Positions 33,416 to 42,701 of a stretch of DNA of 64,000 bases are shown in pieces. A model generated the notes under the pieces. That model did no database searches. It saw only the letters and a list, made by a program, of their open reading frames with translations, and was not told the DNA's origin. How positions within the stretch are numbered: the first letter of the stretch is position 1; each line of letters opens with the position of its first letter. Where the stretch lies: positions 2,892,217 to 2,956,216 of the forward strand of contig OX639992.1 in the NCBI GenBank assembly GCA_951828515.1, given 5' to 3'. Source of the DNA: an uncultured Poribacteria bacterium (GTDB lineage Bacteria; Poribacteria; WGA-4E; WGA-3G). The translations under genes were made by a program, and so were the position numbers.

Positions 33416-34390
33416 TTAAGGTGAAAACGTTGGTCGCTGATCTAAAATATATTTAATCGGGTTCACCCATCTCTCTTTTTCTATATCATAAACACCATAG
33501 TGTAGGTGTGCACCCGTGCTACGACCGGTATTCCCGACGTAGCCGATAATCTGATAACGCGTCACTTTTTGCCCAACTTTGAGGCCGTCAGCGTAATCTT
33601 TCAAATGTGCGTATAACGTTTTGAACTCGTCTCCTTCGTGGTCAATCTCAATTATCTTTCCTAAATAGCCGCTTCTTTCAATCTTCACAACTTTTCCATC
33701 AGCAGCAGCGATAACAGGAACCCCGGATCGGGTTTTGATATCCAATCCTTGGTGAAATCCGCGTTTCTTCGTCAATGGGTGGGTGCGCCACCCAAAACCG
33801 GAAGAATACCAATAACCGTATTTCTCCCCGTTTTCCTGTTGAAGTTTCACAGGTAGAATCGAAGGATGTCCATCAAGTTTTTTTTCATGTTCACTGACAT
33901 AGTCGTAGAGAGATAGAATTTCATGCTTCAAGAGACTCGGCTTTAGAACTTCCTGTTTTTCGCGTGTATCGTCTGAGGTGCCACCAGTTGCTGAGGTATT
34001 TTCCTGTTGCGTATCAGCTGATCCCTCAATTCCTTCGGGTACCCCAGAAGCACTACTACCCCCACCGCCTTGCCCGAGGATCCCTAAAGCTTGCTGAATC
34101 TTTTCTGCCATCTGGCGGATATCTTTCATCTCTTCATTAACACCAGCGAGTTCCAATTCAACTTGGAGTTTTGCCTGCGCTAATTGCTCAAAATTTTCCA
34201 GATTTGCCTGTAGTCTTTGTTCGGAACCCGCTTGATGGAACTTCTGGAAAAGTCCATAGCCAATCCCGCTGATCCCTACTAAGAATAAAGTTGAGATAGT
34301 GAAAACGAAGAATAGAATTTGCACTTTACTGATTGCATGCTGGCGAACTGAATTTCCACGAGATGACATCAAGATAACAGTGTACATCAA
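33416..34390 (-). CDS. M23 family metallopeptidase with N-terminal membrane anchor and coiled coil
   Basis: About 324 residues. One membrane segment near residues 25-48 (LFFVFTISTLFLVGISGIGYGLF), a coiled coil (about 55-105) and a low-complexity Ser/Gly/Thr linker lead to a LytM/M23 domain: GFHQGLDIKTRSGVPVIAAADGKVV contains the HxxxD zinc ligands and AHLHYG the HxH. All ligands present, so it is probably an active peptidoglycan endopeptidase of the periplasm, rather than an EnvC-like activator. The end KYILDQRPTFSP is short. AAAGGAGG lies before the start, which is at TTG/ATG 34390-34387. Confidence 0.9.
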   Translation of the reverse strand: MMYTVILMSSRGNSVRQHAISKVQILFFVFTISTLFLVGISGIGYGLFQKFHQAGSEQRLQANLENFEQLAQAKLQVELELAGVNEEMKDIRQMAEKIQQALGILGQGGGGSSASGVPEGIEGSADTQQENTSATGGTSDDTREKQEVLKPSLLKHEILSLYDYVSEHEKKLDGHPSILPVKLQQENGEKYGYWYSSGFGWRTHPLTKKRGFHQGLDIKTRSGVPVIAAADGKVVKIERSGYLGKIIEIDHEGDEFKTLYAHLKDYADGLKVGQKVTRYQIIGYVGNTGRSTGAHLHYGVYDIEKERWVNPIKYILDQRPTFSP

Positions 34391-34658
34391 GTTAATCCTC
34401 CTTTACGATTTAAAATCTCTTTTAAAATCTCTAAGGTATGCGAAAATCATAAAACTAAAATGAGTAGCGGTTGATGGCATTCTTCGTAGGACTCGCGTAG
34501 GTCGCCTATTTTTGAGCATCGCATAGAGTCGTTCAGTTCGAGATATACCTATAACTAACCCATTCTGATGAATTTTGTCCAACCTTATTTGAAAATGCGA
34601 TGTAAGCAATCATGATAAAAAGTCATGTGTCTCTTCAATATACGTCCATAAGATTGTT

Positions 34659-34793
34659 TTACAAGCGCGAAACAATCGCGGGCATTTTCCAGACGAGAAC
34701 GATGATACTACCAAGTAAAATAAGGTACCATGCAATCAACATTCGAATACGTGTTCCTTTGAAAATGCGATGTTGGGAGCGTCTCAATTTCAT
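34659..34793 (-). CDS. Tiny single-pass membrane protein (44 residues), unknown function
   Basis: ATG 34793 follows AAGGATGG, ten bases after the stop of the CBS protein gene. The 44 codons give a basic N-terminus (MKLRRSQHRIFKGTRIR), one hydrophobic helix (MLIAWYLILLGSIIVLVW) and a short tail. Inside-positive topology predicts the N-terminus in the cytoplasm. Coding is supported by ribosome site, operon spacing and amphipathic make-up, but I recognise no family. The remaining gap up to 34390 shows no other gene. Confidence 0.5.
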   Translation of the reverse strand: MKLRRSQHRIFKGTRIRMLIAWYLILLGSIIVLVWKMPAIVSRL

Positions 34794-34802
34794 GATCCAT
34801 CC

Positions 34803-35684
34803 TTAGTTCTTTGCGACTTTTTTCATAACCTGAAGTCGAGAAATACCGTACTCGAAGATGTCCTCTATATTAAATTCATAACCTTCATATTCAATTTTTT
34901 CACCTTTTTGTGGAAGGCGCCCGAGCAGTATAAGAATAAAGCCGCCAATGGTGTCACACCAGTCCGTAGGAATTTGGGTGTTTAACGATATATTAACATC
35001 GACAATTAACGCTCGCGCATCAATACGCCACTGATTGTTTCCAAATTTTTCAATGGAAGGCGTATTCCGTTTGCGATTAGACGTTATGGAGCCTACAACC
35101 TTCTCTAAAATATCTATCAATTCTACAATCCCTACACAACTTCCGTGCTCGTTAACTACAATAGCAGCTGGTATTTTGGATTGGCGCAGTTCACCCAATA
35201 AATCCATAGCAGACTTCAGGGGTGGCACATAAGGCAGGCTCCTTACAAATGACGATAAATCAGCGGAATGTTGCTCGGTGGTAAGGATTTCCATAGCATC
35301 AACGACACCGAGCAATCGGTCAACACGTTCGCTATAAATAGGGATATAATGATAGTTGAACTCACTACAAAAATTGGGAACCTCAGAAGGTGATGATTCT
35401 ACTCTCAGCAGATTGATTTCTGACAGCGGCATCATTACTTCCTGTGCTGTCAACGCTTTCAGATCGAACACCGCGCGCAATAATCGGGCTTCATGTTCCG
35501 GAAATACCTGAATGTTCTCCAGAAGTAGCGTCCCAAGTTGCTCGCGTGTCGGACTTGTCTTTCGTTTCAAGTTCCCTATGAGTCCCCTTTTGTGAGCTTT
35601 CACTTCTTCTTCGTTGTAGACAACAAGTGCGTTAGATTTGACCAACTCTGTTTTCCCACGGTTTTGCTTATTGGTAGTGGCCAT
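34803..35684 (-). CDS. CBS domain protein, CorC/HlyC-like without membrane domain
   Basis: 293 residues from ATG 35684, behind AAAGGA; a longer frame reaches 35738. After a basic N-terminal segment come the helical lead (VFDLKALTAQEVMMPLSEINLL), a pair of CBS motifs (FNYHYIPIYSERVDRLLGVVDAMEIL and SKIPAAIVVNEHGSCVGIVELIDILEKVVG) and a CorC_HlyC domain (about 215-290; WRIDARALIVDVNISLNTQIP, DTIGGFILILLGRLPQKGEKI). This is the cytosolic part of the CorC/CNNM-type magnesium-related proteins lacking the DUF21 membrane region. It probably senses adenine nucleotides. Followed closely by the tiny membrane protein. Confidence 0.85.
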   Translation of the reverse strand: MATTNKQNRGKTELVKSNALVVYNEEEVKAHKRGLIGNLKRKTSPTREQLGTLLLENIQVFPEHEARLLRAVFDLKALTAQEVMMPLSEINLLRVESSPSEVPNFCSEFNYHYIPIYSERVDRLLGVVDAMEILTTEQHSADLSSFVRSLPYVPPLKSAMDLLGELRQSKIPAAIVVNEHGSCVGIVELIDILEKVVGSITSNRKRNTPSIEKFGNNQWRIDARALIVDVNISLNTQIPTDWCDTIGGFILILLGRLPQKGEKIEYEGYEFNIEDIFEYGISRLQVMKKVAKN

Positions 35685-35721
35685 GTAGTCATCCTTTGTT
35701 TTCTGATTGTTTGAAGGTTCT

Positions 35722-36540
35722 CTACGTTTGAGCAACAAGCATCAGTTCCGTTTTGCCACCGAGTCCTGCAACAACGGGAAACGTTTTCTCCGCGGGCTTT
35801 CCATCTTTCGGAACATACCGGACTTGCGGTGAGAAGTAGGCATATAACGCAGTGTTCCGAGCGTTAGGCGTCGTGTTTGGTCCGGAACCGTGTACCATTA
35901 AACTATGGAAAAATAGGGCACTTCCTGCAGAAAGTGGGACATCCATCTGTTGTTCCGCGACTTCTTTCCGATCCGTCAGCTCTGCCCCCTGCTGACGTGC
36001 AATGTGTCCCCACGACTGCACTCCCCACAAGTGGCTTCTTGGAATTACCTTGAAACAACCGTTTTCAGGCGTAGCGTCGTTGAGGGCAATACTTACGGTA
36101 ACAAGGCGCGGGGGCTCCATGGGCCAATATGCGGAGTCTTGATGCAACCCGTGTGAAGATCCATGAAACGCCGGTTTGAACATCAGCGTGCTTCTAAAGA
36201 GTAGCAGGTCTGTTCCAATGAGCCCTTGAACGACTCGAATGAGTTTCGGATGTTGTGCGAGATCCCGAAATACTTCGGAGTACTGACGCGTATTTTCTGC
36301 CTTCCGCAGCACAGGTAGACTGTTCCCTTGTGTTTCATCTTTCGCAAACGGTTCGTGCTGTACGTGCCGACGTGCGATCTCTGCCCGCTCCTTTTCTGAG
36401 TCGGACTCCTGTCCTGCAGCAAACTGATGCAAATGATGAATTTCCGCTTGGCATGTTTCGACTTCTGTGGCCGATAACAGGTTCTCAACGACGAGATAAC
36501 CTTCCTTTTCAAAAAACGCTTTTCGCTCCTTCAAATCCAT
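35722..36540 (-). CDS. Phytanoyl-CoA dioxygenase (PhyH) family protein
   Basis: 272 residues of the non-haem Fe(II)/2-oxoglutarate dioxygenase fold. Iron ligands HxD in GLHQDSAYWP and the distal His in LMVHGSGPNTTPNAR, with the Arg of the 2-oxoglutarate site in the same segment (NARNTALYAYF). The start MDLKERKAFFEKEGYLVVENLLS fits. These enzymes hydroxylate diverse small molecules and are strongly expanded in sponge-associated bacteria, from memory. Substrate unknown. It is 1 base from the transporter gene at 36542, suggesting cotranscription on the minus strand. Confidence 0.9.
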   Translation of the reverse strand: MDLKERKAFFEKEGYLVVENLLSATEVETCQAEIHHLHQFAAGQESDSEKERAEIARRHVQHEPFAKDETQGNSLPVLRKAENTRQYSEVFRDLAQHPKLIRVVQGLIGTDLLLFRSTLMFKPAFHGSSHGLHQDSAYWPMEPPRLVTVSIALNDATPENGCFKVIPRSHLWGVQSWGHIARQQGAELTDRKEVAEQQMDVPLSAGSALFFHSLMVHGSGPNTTPNARNTALYAYFSPQVRYVPKDGKPAEKTFPVVAGLGGKTELMLVAQT

Positions 36541-36541
36541 T

Positions 36542-37972
36542 TTAGCCTCCGGTTAATTGTTTAACTTCCCAGATCATACTTGAAATCGCAAATCCGATAT
36601 AGACGCATGAAGCGATTACCATCATGAAGGTAGAAAGCCGTTTCGGTTTTGCGAAATCAGGTAGAAAACGGTAGTTCATGTAAAGCGTGAGCGGCACATA
36701 AATCGCCATAGCAAAGCCGCCCATGTACGCCGCATTAAAGAGAAATCCTAATTCACTGACGTTTAACTGCTCCATAACGAAGGTGATTACACACCCACCG
36801 ACAATCCAAATGCCTGCGATGAGGAGGTACCACCAACTTAAACTTCGTTTTTGTGCCCCTCGAAAGTTAGTGTAGATAATATCAGAAATAGAGCGTGACA
36901 CACCATCAACCAGCGCGAGTTGCGTGCCAAAAAGCGTCGCAACGCCAACCAATAAGAAGATTCTTTGCCCCGCCACACCCCAGATTTCGCCTAATATCCG
37001 CGCTTCATCATAGATGAGTTTGCCTTGTTCAGGGACAATGCCTTGCGGGTGTAAAACCGCGAGCGCGCCGAAAATAAAAAGCAGAATCGTGAACGTGTTG
37101 AGTGCCCAAAAAAACAGTATCTGGTCTTTTTTTATATATTGCCACCATTCAATGAAGCGTTTTCGGTTTTCCTCCGTCGCCTCAAAGAGAAACCCCGTCG
37201 CAGGTACCTTTTCGCTCCTGCCCCGAAGCGGGTTCTGTAGTCCCGGCAACTGTGCACCCATCCCAATGTTTTTATCCCGTAGGTAGAACGTGTAAAAGAG
37301 ATTTGCTGTTCCCCCCGCGCCTGCGAAAACTAACGCACTAAACAATTTTTTTACCGACATGCCTGGGTCTATGTATCCAACATTTATCAAACCAGAACCG
37401 AGTTTCTGCCATGTTTCCATTGAACCGACAGCGATTGCGACCAGAATCAACCCAATTGTTACAATGGCGACGAGCACTTCAACCGTCCTTTCGACGGATT
37501 GGTAAATCATCTTCGGTCCGAAGAGGATGAGCGCGACTCCAGAAAACGTCACTATTGTCCAAAAGGTGTCAGAACCCCAGCCACCAGGTCCAAGCAGGAG
37601 TGCTTTGAGGGCAAGCCCCGATGTCCGTGCCCATCCCGGTGCTATCCAACCCACCACGGTCAGCAGGATGAACAAGGGGGCAAAACCTCGCCAGATACGG
37701 CTGTATCCCGTGTACACTGTTTCGCCTGTAGCAATTGTCCAGCGGCCCACTTCAAAGTTTATCCAGAGTTGAAGGAACACACCGAGCACCGCCGCCCAGA
37801 TCATGCTCCCACCATACTCAGCGGCGATGAGAGGCCAAATCACGCTCTCACCCGCACCAATGGACAGACCGACTAAGATAGCACCAGGACCCGCAATTTT
37901 CCAAAAAGGTAACTGTTTCTCTGGCAATTCGACGATCCTGAAATCGTCGAGTGGTTGATAAATCTTAGACAT
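36542..37972 (-). CDS. Nramp-like divalent metal transporter
   Basis: 476 residues with about 11 hydrophobic helices. The first helix begins FWKIAGPGAILVGLSIGAGESVIWPLIAAEYGG, the place of the DPGN motif in true Nramp proteins; here it is GAGES, a variant common to Nramp-like proteins of several environmental phyla. A later helix holds LFGTQLALVDGVSRSISD, similar to Nramp helix 6/8 regions. Whether it carries Mn, Fe or something else cannot be told without the motif. It sits in tandem with the PhyH gene; the cytoplasmic start MSKIYQPLDDF is preceded by poor ribosome signals and repeat DNA. Confidence 0.78.
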   Translation of the reverse strand: MSKIYQPLDDFRIVELPEKQLPFWKIAGPGAILVGLSIGAGESVIWPLIAAEYGGSMIWAAVLGVFLQLWINFEVGRWTIATGETVYTGYSRIWRGFAPLFILLTVVGWIAPGWARTSGLALKALLLGPGGWGSDTFWTIVTFSGVALILFGPKMIYQSVERTVEVLVAIVTIGLILVAIAVGSMETWQKLGSGLINVGYIDPGMSVKKLFSALVFAGAGGTANLFYTFYLRDKNIGMGAQLPGLQNPLRGRSEKVPATGFLFEATEENRKRFIEWWQYIKKDQILFFWALNTFTILLFIFGALAVLHPQGIVPEQGKLIYDEARILGEIWGVAGQRIFLLVGVATLFGTQLALVDGVSRSISDIIYTNFRGAQKRSLSWWYLLIAGIWIVGGCVITFVMEQLNVSELGFLFNAAYMGGFAMAIYVPLTLYMNYRFLPDFAKPKRLSTFMMVIASCVYIGFAISSMIWEVKQLTGG

Positions 37973-38224
37973 TTTTTAATTTTTCCTTGCGGGGTATTGT
38001 CCCGCAAGCCTCTATAGGAGACCTGCGCTAGGGGAGTTTCTCGGCTAACGTGTTTTTCTCCTATCCGCCCTCCATTCCATTACGGGCTTACGGTTTCGTT
38101 TTACTTTTACTTTCCTAACCGAAGACGGTAGCCTGCAACAGCGGCGCAGGCGGATATGAGGGAAACCATCAATAAACAAATGACTTCATTTAACGCCTTG
38201 CGAACCATTAAAAAACCTTGCGAA
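37973..38224. repeat. Composite repeat region between minus-strand genes
   Basis: Contains CCTTGCGGGG near 37985, TAACGTGTTTTTCTCCTAT near 38046 (also at 23857), a GTAGCCTGCAACAGCGGCGC segment near 38129 (also 7811 and 55430) and CGCCTTGCGAACC near 38194 (as at 23897). It is a mosaic of the families seen before other genes; no coding frame is supported. Confidence 0.6.
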
Positions 38225-41158
38225 TTATTCAAAAACCGCCTCATGTAAAATTTCAACCGGGTGTTTCGGTTGCACACCTGTCCCATGTTCCAGTTGATGT
38301 CTACAAGAAAAGCCAGCAGCACTTAGCGCAAAACTGCCCGGTGGTTTTTCACGGACAGCCTCAAAGAGTCTCAATTCACCAATTTTCATAGAGAGATCGT
38401 AGTGTATCTTCTCATATCCGAACGCACCCGCCATACCACAACAACTCGAATCAATCACAGTGACATTATGTTCCGACGGCAAACTTAACATCTTCACAGT
38501 TGTCTGAATACCGACGAGTGCTCGCTGATGGCAATGTCCGTGCAGCAAGATGTCACGCGGTTCTGTCGAGAGTTCCAAGGGCAATTCATCCTCTTCAGTA
38601 AGTTGGACGAGAAATTCCTCAAACGAATAGGTCGCCTCCGCAACACGTTTCGCGTTGGACGTACCGATCAACTCAACGTAGTCATCAGTGATGGCAGAAG
38701 TACAACTCGGTTCACATCCAATAATTGGAATTCCCGCGTCAGCATAACCGAGAAGCGCGTCAATATTGTAACTCGCATTCGCAACGGCTCGGTCAAGCAT
38801 GCCCTCGGAGATGAGGGGCCGTCCACAACACCTTTTTTTCGGCAGTAACACTTCAAATCCACACGCTTCAAGTAACTCCACGGCAGCCTTGCCAATGGAA
38901 GGTTCGCTGTAGTTCATAAAGGTATCGGGAAAGAGGACGACCTTCTTGTCCGATGTGCGTCGGGACTTTCGCTTTCGGAACCACTGTTCATAGGTAGGAC
39001 GTACAAAGGTTGGCATATCGCGTCGCCGATCGACACCGATGAGTTTCTCGGCAATCCATTTGGAAAGCCCGTTGTTGACTGCCCAATGAGAGAAAGGTGA
39101 GAACATCGATCCTAAAGGCGCGAGCGCGCCGATTTCACCGAACAAACGCCGATGCAAAGGTAAGCCGTTTGCTTTGTGATAATGGGCAAGAACTTCATAC
39201 TTAATCTTCGCCATATCTACGTTAGATGGGCATTCCGCCTTGCACGCTTTGCATCCCAAACATAAGTCTAACACGTCTTGGAGTCGTTCACCTGTAAGTT
39301 CCGTATGTGGCAACGCCCCTGAAATAATAGATCGGAGCGCATTTGCACGCCCACGTGTTGAGTGCTCCTCTTCACGTGTAGCGATAAAGGATGGACACAT
39401 GGTGCCAGTCAATGTCTTTCGACACGCACCGACACCGTTGCACATTTCAATTGCCCCACCAAATCCATCTTGGTTGGAGAAATCGAAGTAAGTATCAATC
39501 TTAATGGTGTTGTAGTCTGTACCGAATCGGAGATTCTCTGTCATCGCTGGCGCATCAACGATCTTACCCGGATTCATAATCCCGTTCGGATCAAACGCTT
39601 GTTTCACCTCAGCAAGTGCTTGATATATCTGTGGACCGAACATGCTTTCTATCCACTCACTGCGGACGAGCCCGTCACCGTGTTCACCGCTCATAGCACC
39701 ATCTAATTCCATGAGCAGATCTCGAACCTCCCGGGCAATGTTGTGCATTTTCTGAATATCGGTTTCGGATTTGAGGTTGACAATAGGACGGTTGTGTAGT
39801 AACCCGACACTCGCATGCGCGTAGTAGGCAGCGGTGGTATCGTATGATGTCACAATCTCGTCAAATCGGCGGACGTATTCCGGTAAATGCTCTATCGGCA
39901 CTGCAGCGTCTTCGACGAAACCAACCGGCTTGGCATCGCCCTTCATACCCATCAACAAGCCAAGCCCGGCTTTCCGCGTCTCCCAGACGCGTGCCTTCTC
40001 CTCAGCGGTCAAACAGCGCACGAATGCATAGCCGGAACCCGTACTTTTCAACGTTTTTTCGAGTTTATTTAACTGAGACTCCAATTCCGCTCGTGTTTCA
40101 CCGTAAAATTCAACAGCAAGCAACGCAGCAGGTTCACCTTGTATGAAAGTGGTAAGCCGTGAAAATTCCAACGAATCCCGCGCCATATCAAGGATTGTCT
40201 GGTCTATAAGTTCTACGGCAGTCGGGTTACACGCCAGGATAGGTTGCATCGCCTCCATAGAGCCGACAAGTGACTCAAAATGGACGACACACAGAGCGGT
40301 TAATTTCGGGATCGGAACGAGGTTCACCGTTGCCTCGATAGTCGTTGCGAGTGTACCTTCAGAACCGACAAGGATTTTCGTCAAACTAAACGGATGATCT
40401 TCATCGCATCCATCGCGACGATAAGGCGTAACCTCTTTTGAACCGGCATTTGGAATAAACTCATCAAGGTTGTAACCCGCAACGCGACGCAGAATACGAG
40501 GATAACGTTTACGGATCTCGGTTTCGTTGTCCGCACACACGCGACACAGTTCACGATAGATGTTTGCCTCTAATGTGTTTTCCTGTTTTTTTCTCTCTAA
40601 TTCTGCAAGCGGAATGGGGGATGCTGTAATTTCATCGGCGTTGGAAAGCACTAAGTCCAGCGACATGACGTGATCAATGGTTTTACCGTAGATGAGGGAA
40701 TGCGAGCCCGCAGAGTTGTTTCCAATGGTGCCGCCGACGTTCGCGCGACTGCTCGTGGCAACATCAGGTGCATACATCAACCCGTGAGGCTTTAACTTAT
40801 GGTTCAATTCGTCTAAGACAATACCGGGTTGCACACGCGCCCAACACTCGGCAACATTTACCTCAAGAAGTTGATTCATGTATTTGGACATGTCCAACAC
40901 GATCGCTTCGCCGACGCTCTGTCCAGCGAGACTCGTACCGCCACCGCGCGGAAGGATTGGAATGTTACCTTCTGCTGCGATTTGCACAGTCTTAATAACA
41001 TCTTGACTATCTTTGGGGATGACAACGCCTATCGGTTGTATTTGATAGAGACTCGCGTCTGTGCTATAGAGTGCCTTAGAATACAGATCAAAGCGAACCT
41101 CACCTGCAAGCGTATTAGATAATTGTTGTTCGAGGGTTTCCGATGTAGAAGGATCCAT
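38225..41158 (-). CDS. FAD-linked oxidase with Fe-S and CCG domains (YdiJ-like dehydrogenase)
   Basis: 977 residues. Order: FAD-binding PCMH domain (VVIPKDSQDVIKTVQIA..., with ILPRGGGTSLAGQSVG and GTIGNNSAGSHSLIYGKTIDHV), FAD-oxidase C-terminal domain (HASVGLLHNRPIVNL and SGEHGDGLVRSEW), a 4Fe-4S motif CLGCKACKAECPSNVDM near residue 645, and a C-terminal CCG domain with CCGRPLIS and SSCCGMAGAFGYE. The whole matches YdiJ/GlcD-GlpC-type enzymes that oxidise 2-hydroxy acids such as D-lactate, glycolate or D-2-hydroxyglutarate and pass electrons to the chain. An extra CNGVGACRKTLTGTMCP cluster near 555 is also Cys-rich. Length near E. coli YdiJ (1018). Confidence 0.9.
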   Translation of the reverse strand: MDPSTSETLEQQLSNTLAGEVRFDLYSKALYSTDASLYQIQPIGVVIPKDSQDVIKTVQIAAEGNIPILPRGGGTSLAGQSVGEAIVLDMSKYMNQLLEVNVAECWARVQPGIVLDELNHKLKPHGLMYAPDVATSSRANVGGTIGNNSAGSHSLIYGKTIDHVMSLDLVLSNADEITASPIPLAELERKKQENTLEANIYRELCRVCADNETEIRKRYPRILRRVAGYNLDEFIPNAGSKEVTPYRRDGCDEDHPFSLTKILVGSEGTLATTIEATVNLVPIPKLTALCVVHFESLVGSMEAMQPILACNPTAVELIDQTILDMARDSLEFSRLTTFIQGEPAALLAVEFYGETRAELESQLNKLEKTLKSTGSGYAFVRCLTAEEKARVWETRKAGLGLLMGMKGDAKPVGFVEDAAVPIEHLPEYVRRFDEIVTSYDTTAAYYAHASVGLLHNRPIVNLKSETDIQKMHNIAREVRDLLMELDGAMSGEHGDGLVRSEWIESMFGPQIYQALAEVKQAFDPNGIMNPGKIVDAPAMTENLRFGTDYNTIKIDTYFDFSNQDGFGGAIEMCNGVGACRKTLTGTMCPSFIATREEEHSTRGRANALRSIISGALPHTELTGERLQDVLDLCLGCKACKAECPSNVDMAKIKYEVLAHYHKANGLPLHRRLFGEIGALAPLGSMFSPFSHWAVNNGLSKWIAEKLIGVDRRRDMPTFVRPTYEQWFRKRKSRRTSDKKVVLFPDTFMNYSEPSIGKAAVELLEACGFEVLLPKKRCCGRPLISEGMLDRAVANASYNIDALLGYADAGIPIIGCEPSCTSAITDDYVELIGTSNAKRVAEATYSFEEFLVQLTEEDELPLELSTEPRDILLHGHCHQRALVGIQTTVKMLSLPSEHNVTVIDSSCCGMAGAFGYEKIHYDLSMKIGELRLFEAVREKPPGSFALSAAGFSCRHQLEHGTGVQPKHPVEILHEAVFE

Positions 41159-41269
41159 ATTTGTTATCCAAAAACTGCCAACGTCGCGGGAGATAATCGC
41201 GACCGTTATTTTTTATAGTAAAGCCCGAAAATACTTGCACGCTCTTGAAAACACAAAACCCACATTGCT

Positions 41270-41310
41270 GGCGAGGTGTTTTTGATAGGGCGTTTCCCCC
41301 TAACCTCGCC
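41270..41310. repeat. GGCGAGG/AACCTCGCC palindrome, long-loop copy
   Basis: GGCGAGGTG (41270-41278) and AACCTCGCC (41302-41310) pair around a loop with GATAGGGCGTTTCCCCC. The loop sequence also occurs, inverted, near 2839-2862. Relative of the 5349-5370 palindrome. Confidence 0.5.
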
Positions 41311-41367
41311 GCATTACAGAGTGTAAACTTAATTATGGGTTTTACTATAAATCCTCCCCAAAAAAAT

Positions 41368-41396
41368 TTGACATTGTTACCGAGGTAAAGTATAAT
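41368..41396 (+). promoter_or_regulatory. Consensus sigma-70 promoter for tRNA-Leu
   Basis: TTGACA (41368-41373) and TATAAT (41391-41396), both perfect, 17 bases apart, with the tRNA starting 13 bases after the -10 box. Ideal for a stable RNA gene. Confidence 0.9.
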
Positions 41397-41408
41397 TAAC
41401 CATACAAT

Positions 41409-41492
41409 GCCCCTGTGGTGGAATTTGGTATACACAGCAGGTTGAGGGCCTGTGCCTTAATTGGCATGCTGGTTCGAGTCCAGTCGGGGGCA
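41409..41492 (+). tRNA. tRNA-Leu (anticodon GAG)
   Basis: Acceptor GCCCCTG/CGGGGGC, D-arm with GG pair, anticodon loop TTGAGGG, a long variable arm typical of Leu, T-arm GCTGG-TTCGAGT-CCAGT and discriminator A at 41492. CCA is not encoded. Confidence 0.93.
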
Positions 41493-41535
41493 TCTTCTCT
41501 TTCCTTATTTTCAGATTCTAATTCCAGCCACTAAC

Positions 41536-42687
41536 CTACGAAGCATCATCAAGCAACTCCTGATACGCCTGATACGTCTGCTCCGCAATCGTTTCCCAAG
41601 TAAAATCCTTGACGCGATTAAGCCCTCGCGCAATCAAATCGTTCTGTAGACAGGTATCGTGTGCGATACGATGTATCCGTTCTGCCAGAGCCTCTATGTC
41701 ACCCTCAGGAAAGATAAGTCCCGCCCTATCAATCACGTGCGGAATTTCGCCAGAATCTGAACCGACAACCGGCACTTCGCATGCCATTCCCTCAATGAGC
41801 ACCCTACCGAAGAATTCTACCCATCCGGGTGTCGTCCGAGAAGGCAGAACCAGTGTATCCATACAATTAATATAGGCGGCTACTTCTTCAGGGGGCACCG
41901 CGTCTATCCACACAATATGTCCAGAAATTCCAAGGGTTTCAGCAGTTTTTTGAAAACTCGGTTTATCTTCACCTTGCCCGACGATTAAGAGCTTGTATGT
42001 ACGAGTCTTATCTTGGCTTACGAGGTGCGCTAAGGCTTCAAGAAGCGTATCTATTCCCTTCATCTGAAGCAATCTACCGACGTAACCAACAACAAAACAG
42101 TCGCTAAGCTGCAATACATCCTTCTCCTTGCTGACATCCATTTTATAGAAATGCCGTACATCAACGCCATTCGGGAATGGGATTTGTTGTCCGGTATAAC
42201 CCCGTTGGGTTAGAATCTTGCCAGCATTTACACTCAGCGGGAAAGCTCTATCCGTTTCTCGAAAGACACGGCGTTCAATCCACACGGGCAAAAAGCCAAA
42301 CCGCTGCTTAGTCGGGATACTCAGTGATGTGCGAAAGATAAAACGACTGTTTGGACAATATTTCCGTTTCAACCGAACTGTTTGTAGCGCATTGAGGCTC
42401 CACGCCTCTTCCTCTAAGTGGATAATATCCGGTTGAAAATCTCGGAAGTGGGACTTCACGCCATGGCGATAGTAAAAGCGACTGCCGTATCCCGAAAATC
42501 GAATTGGACACGGGAATTCTTCGCACGACGTCTCCGAGTCTGGTTCAAAGACAATATCTTGGAAACTTTCATACCAACGTGCAGGAACCACAATCCGTAA
42601 TGTGACATCCGGACGTTCTCCAATGAGAGCGAACTTTCGTCGGTACGGCTTCATAATATAAGAATGAGAAAGGACTAAGACACGCAC
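41536..42687 (-). CDS. Glycosyltransferase family 4-like protein
   Basis: About 383 residues from GTG 42687. Two Rossmann-like halves; the N-terminal half starts MRVLVLSHSYIMKPYRRKF; the C-terminal half holds FVVGYVGRLLQMKGIDTLLEAL, LIVGQGED, GHIVWIDAVPPEEVAAYINCMDTLVLPSRTTPGWVEFFGRVLIEGMACEVPVVGSDSGEIPHVI, the GT4 donor-binding pattern with the E(x)7E pair (E in EFFGRVLIEG). A retaining transferase of sugar from a nucleotide donor, perhaps in surface glycan or lipopolysaccharide work. It lies 14 bases from the coiled-coil gene on the same strand. Confidence 0.88.
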   Translation of the reverse strand: MRVLVLSHSYIMKPYRRKFALIGERPDVTLRIVVPARWYESFQDIVFEPDSETSCEEFPCPIRFSGYGSRFYYRHGVKSHFRDFQPDIIHLEEEAWSLNALQTVRLKRKYCPNSRFIFRTSLSIPTKQRFGFLPVWIERRVFRETDRAFPLSVNAGKILTQRGYTGQQIPFPNGVDVRHFYKMDVSKEKDVLQLSDCFVVGYVGRLLQMKGIDTLLEALAHLVSQDKTRTYKLLIVGQGEDKPSFQKTAETLGISGHIVWIDAVPPEEVAAYINCMDTLVLPSRTTPGWVEFFGRVLIEGMACEVPVVGSDSGEIPHVIDRAGLIFPEGDIEALAERIHRIAHDTCLQNDLIARGLNRVKDFTWETIAEQTYQAYQELLDDAS

Positions 42688-42701
42688 GAGTAATTAAGTC
42701 T

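Noticed and set aside
34403-34609. Minus-strand 68-residue frame downstream of the tiny membrane gene
   Set aside because: It starts at a TTG without ribosome site and has no domain-like composition.
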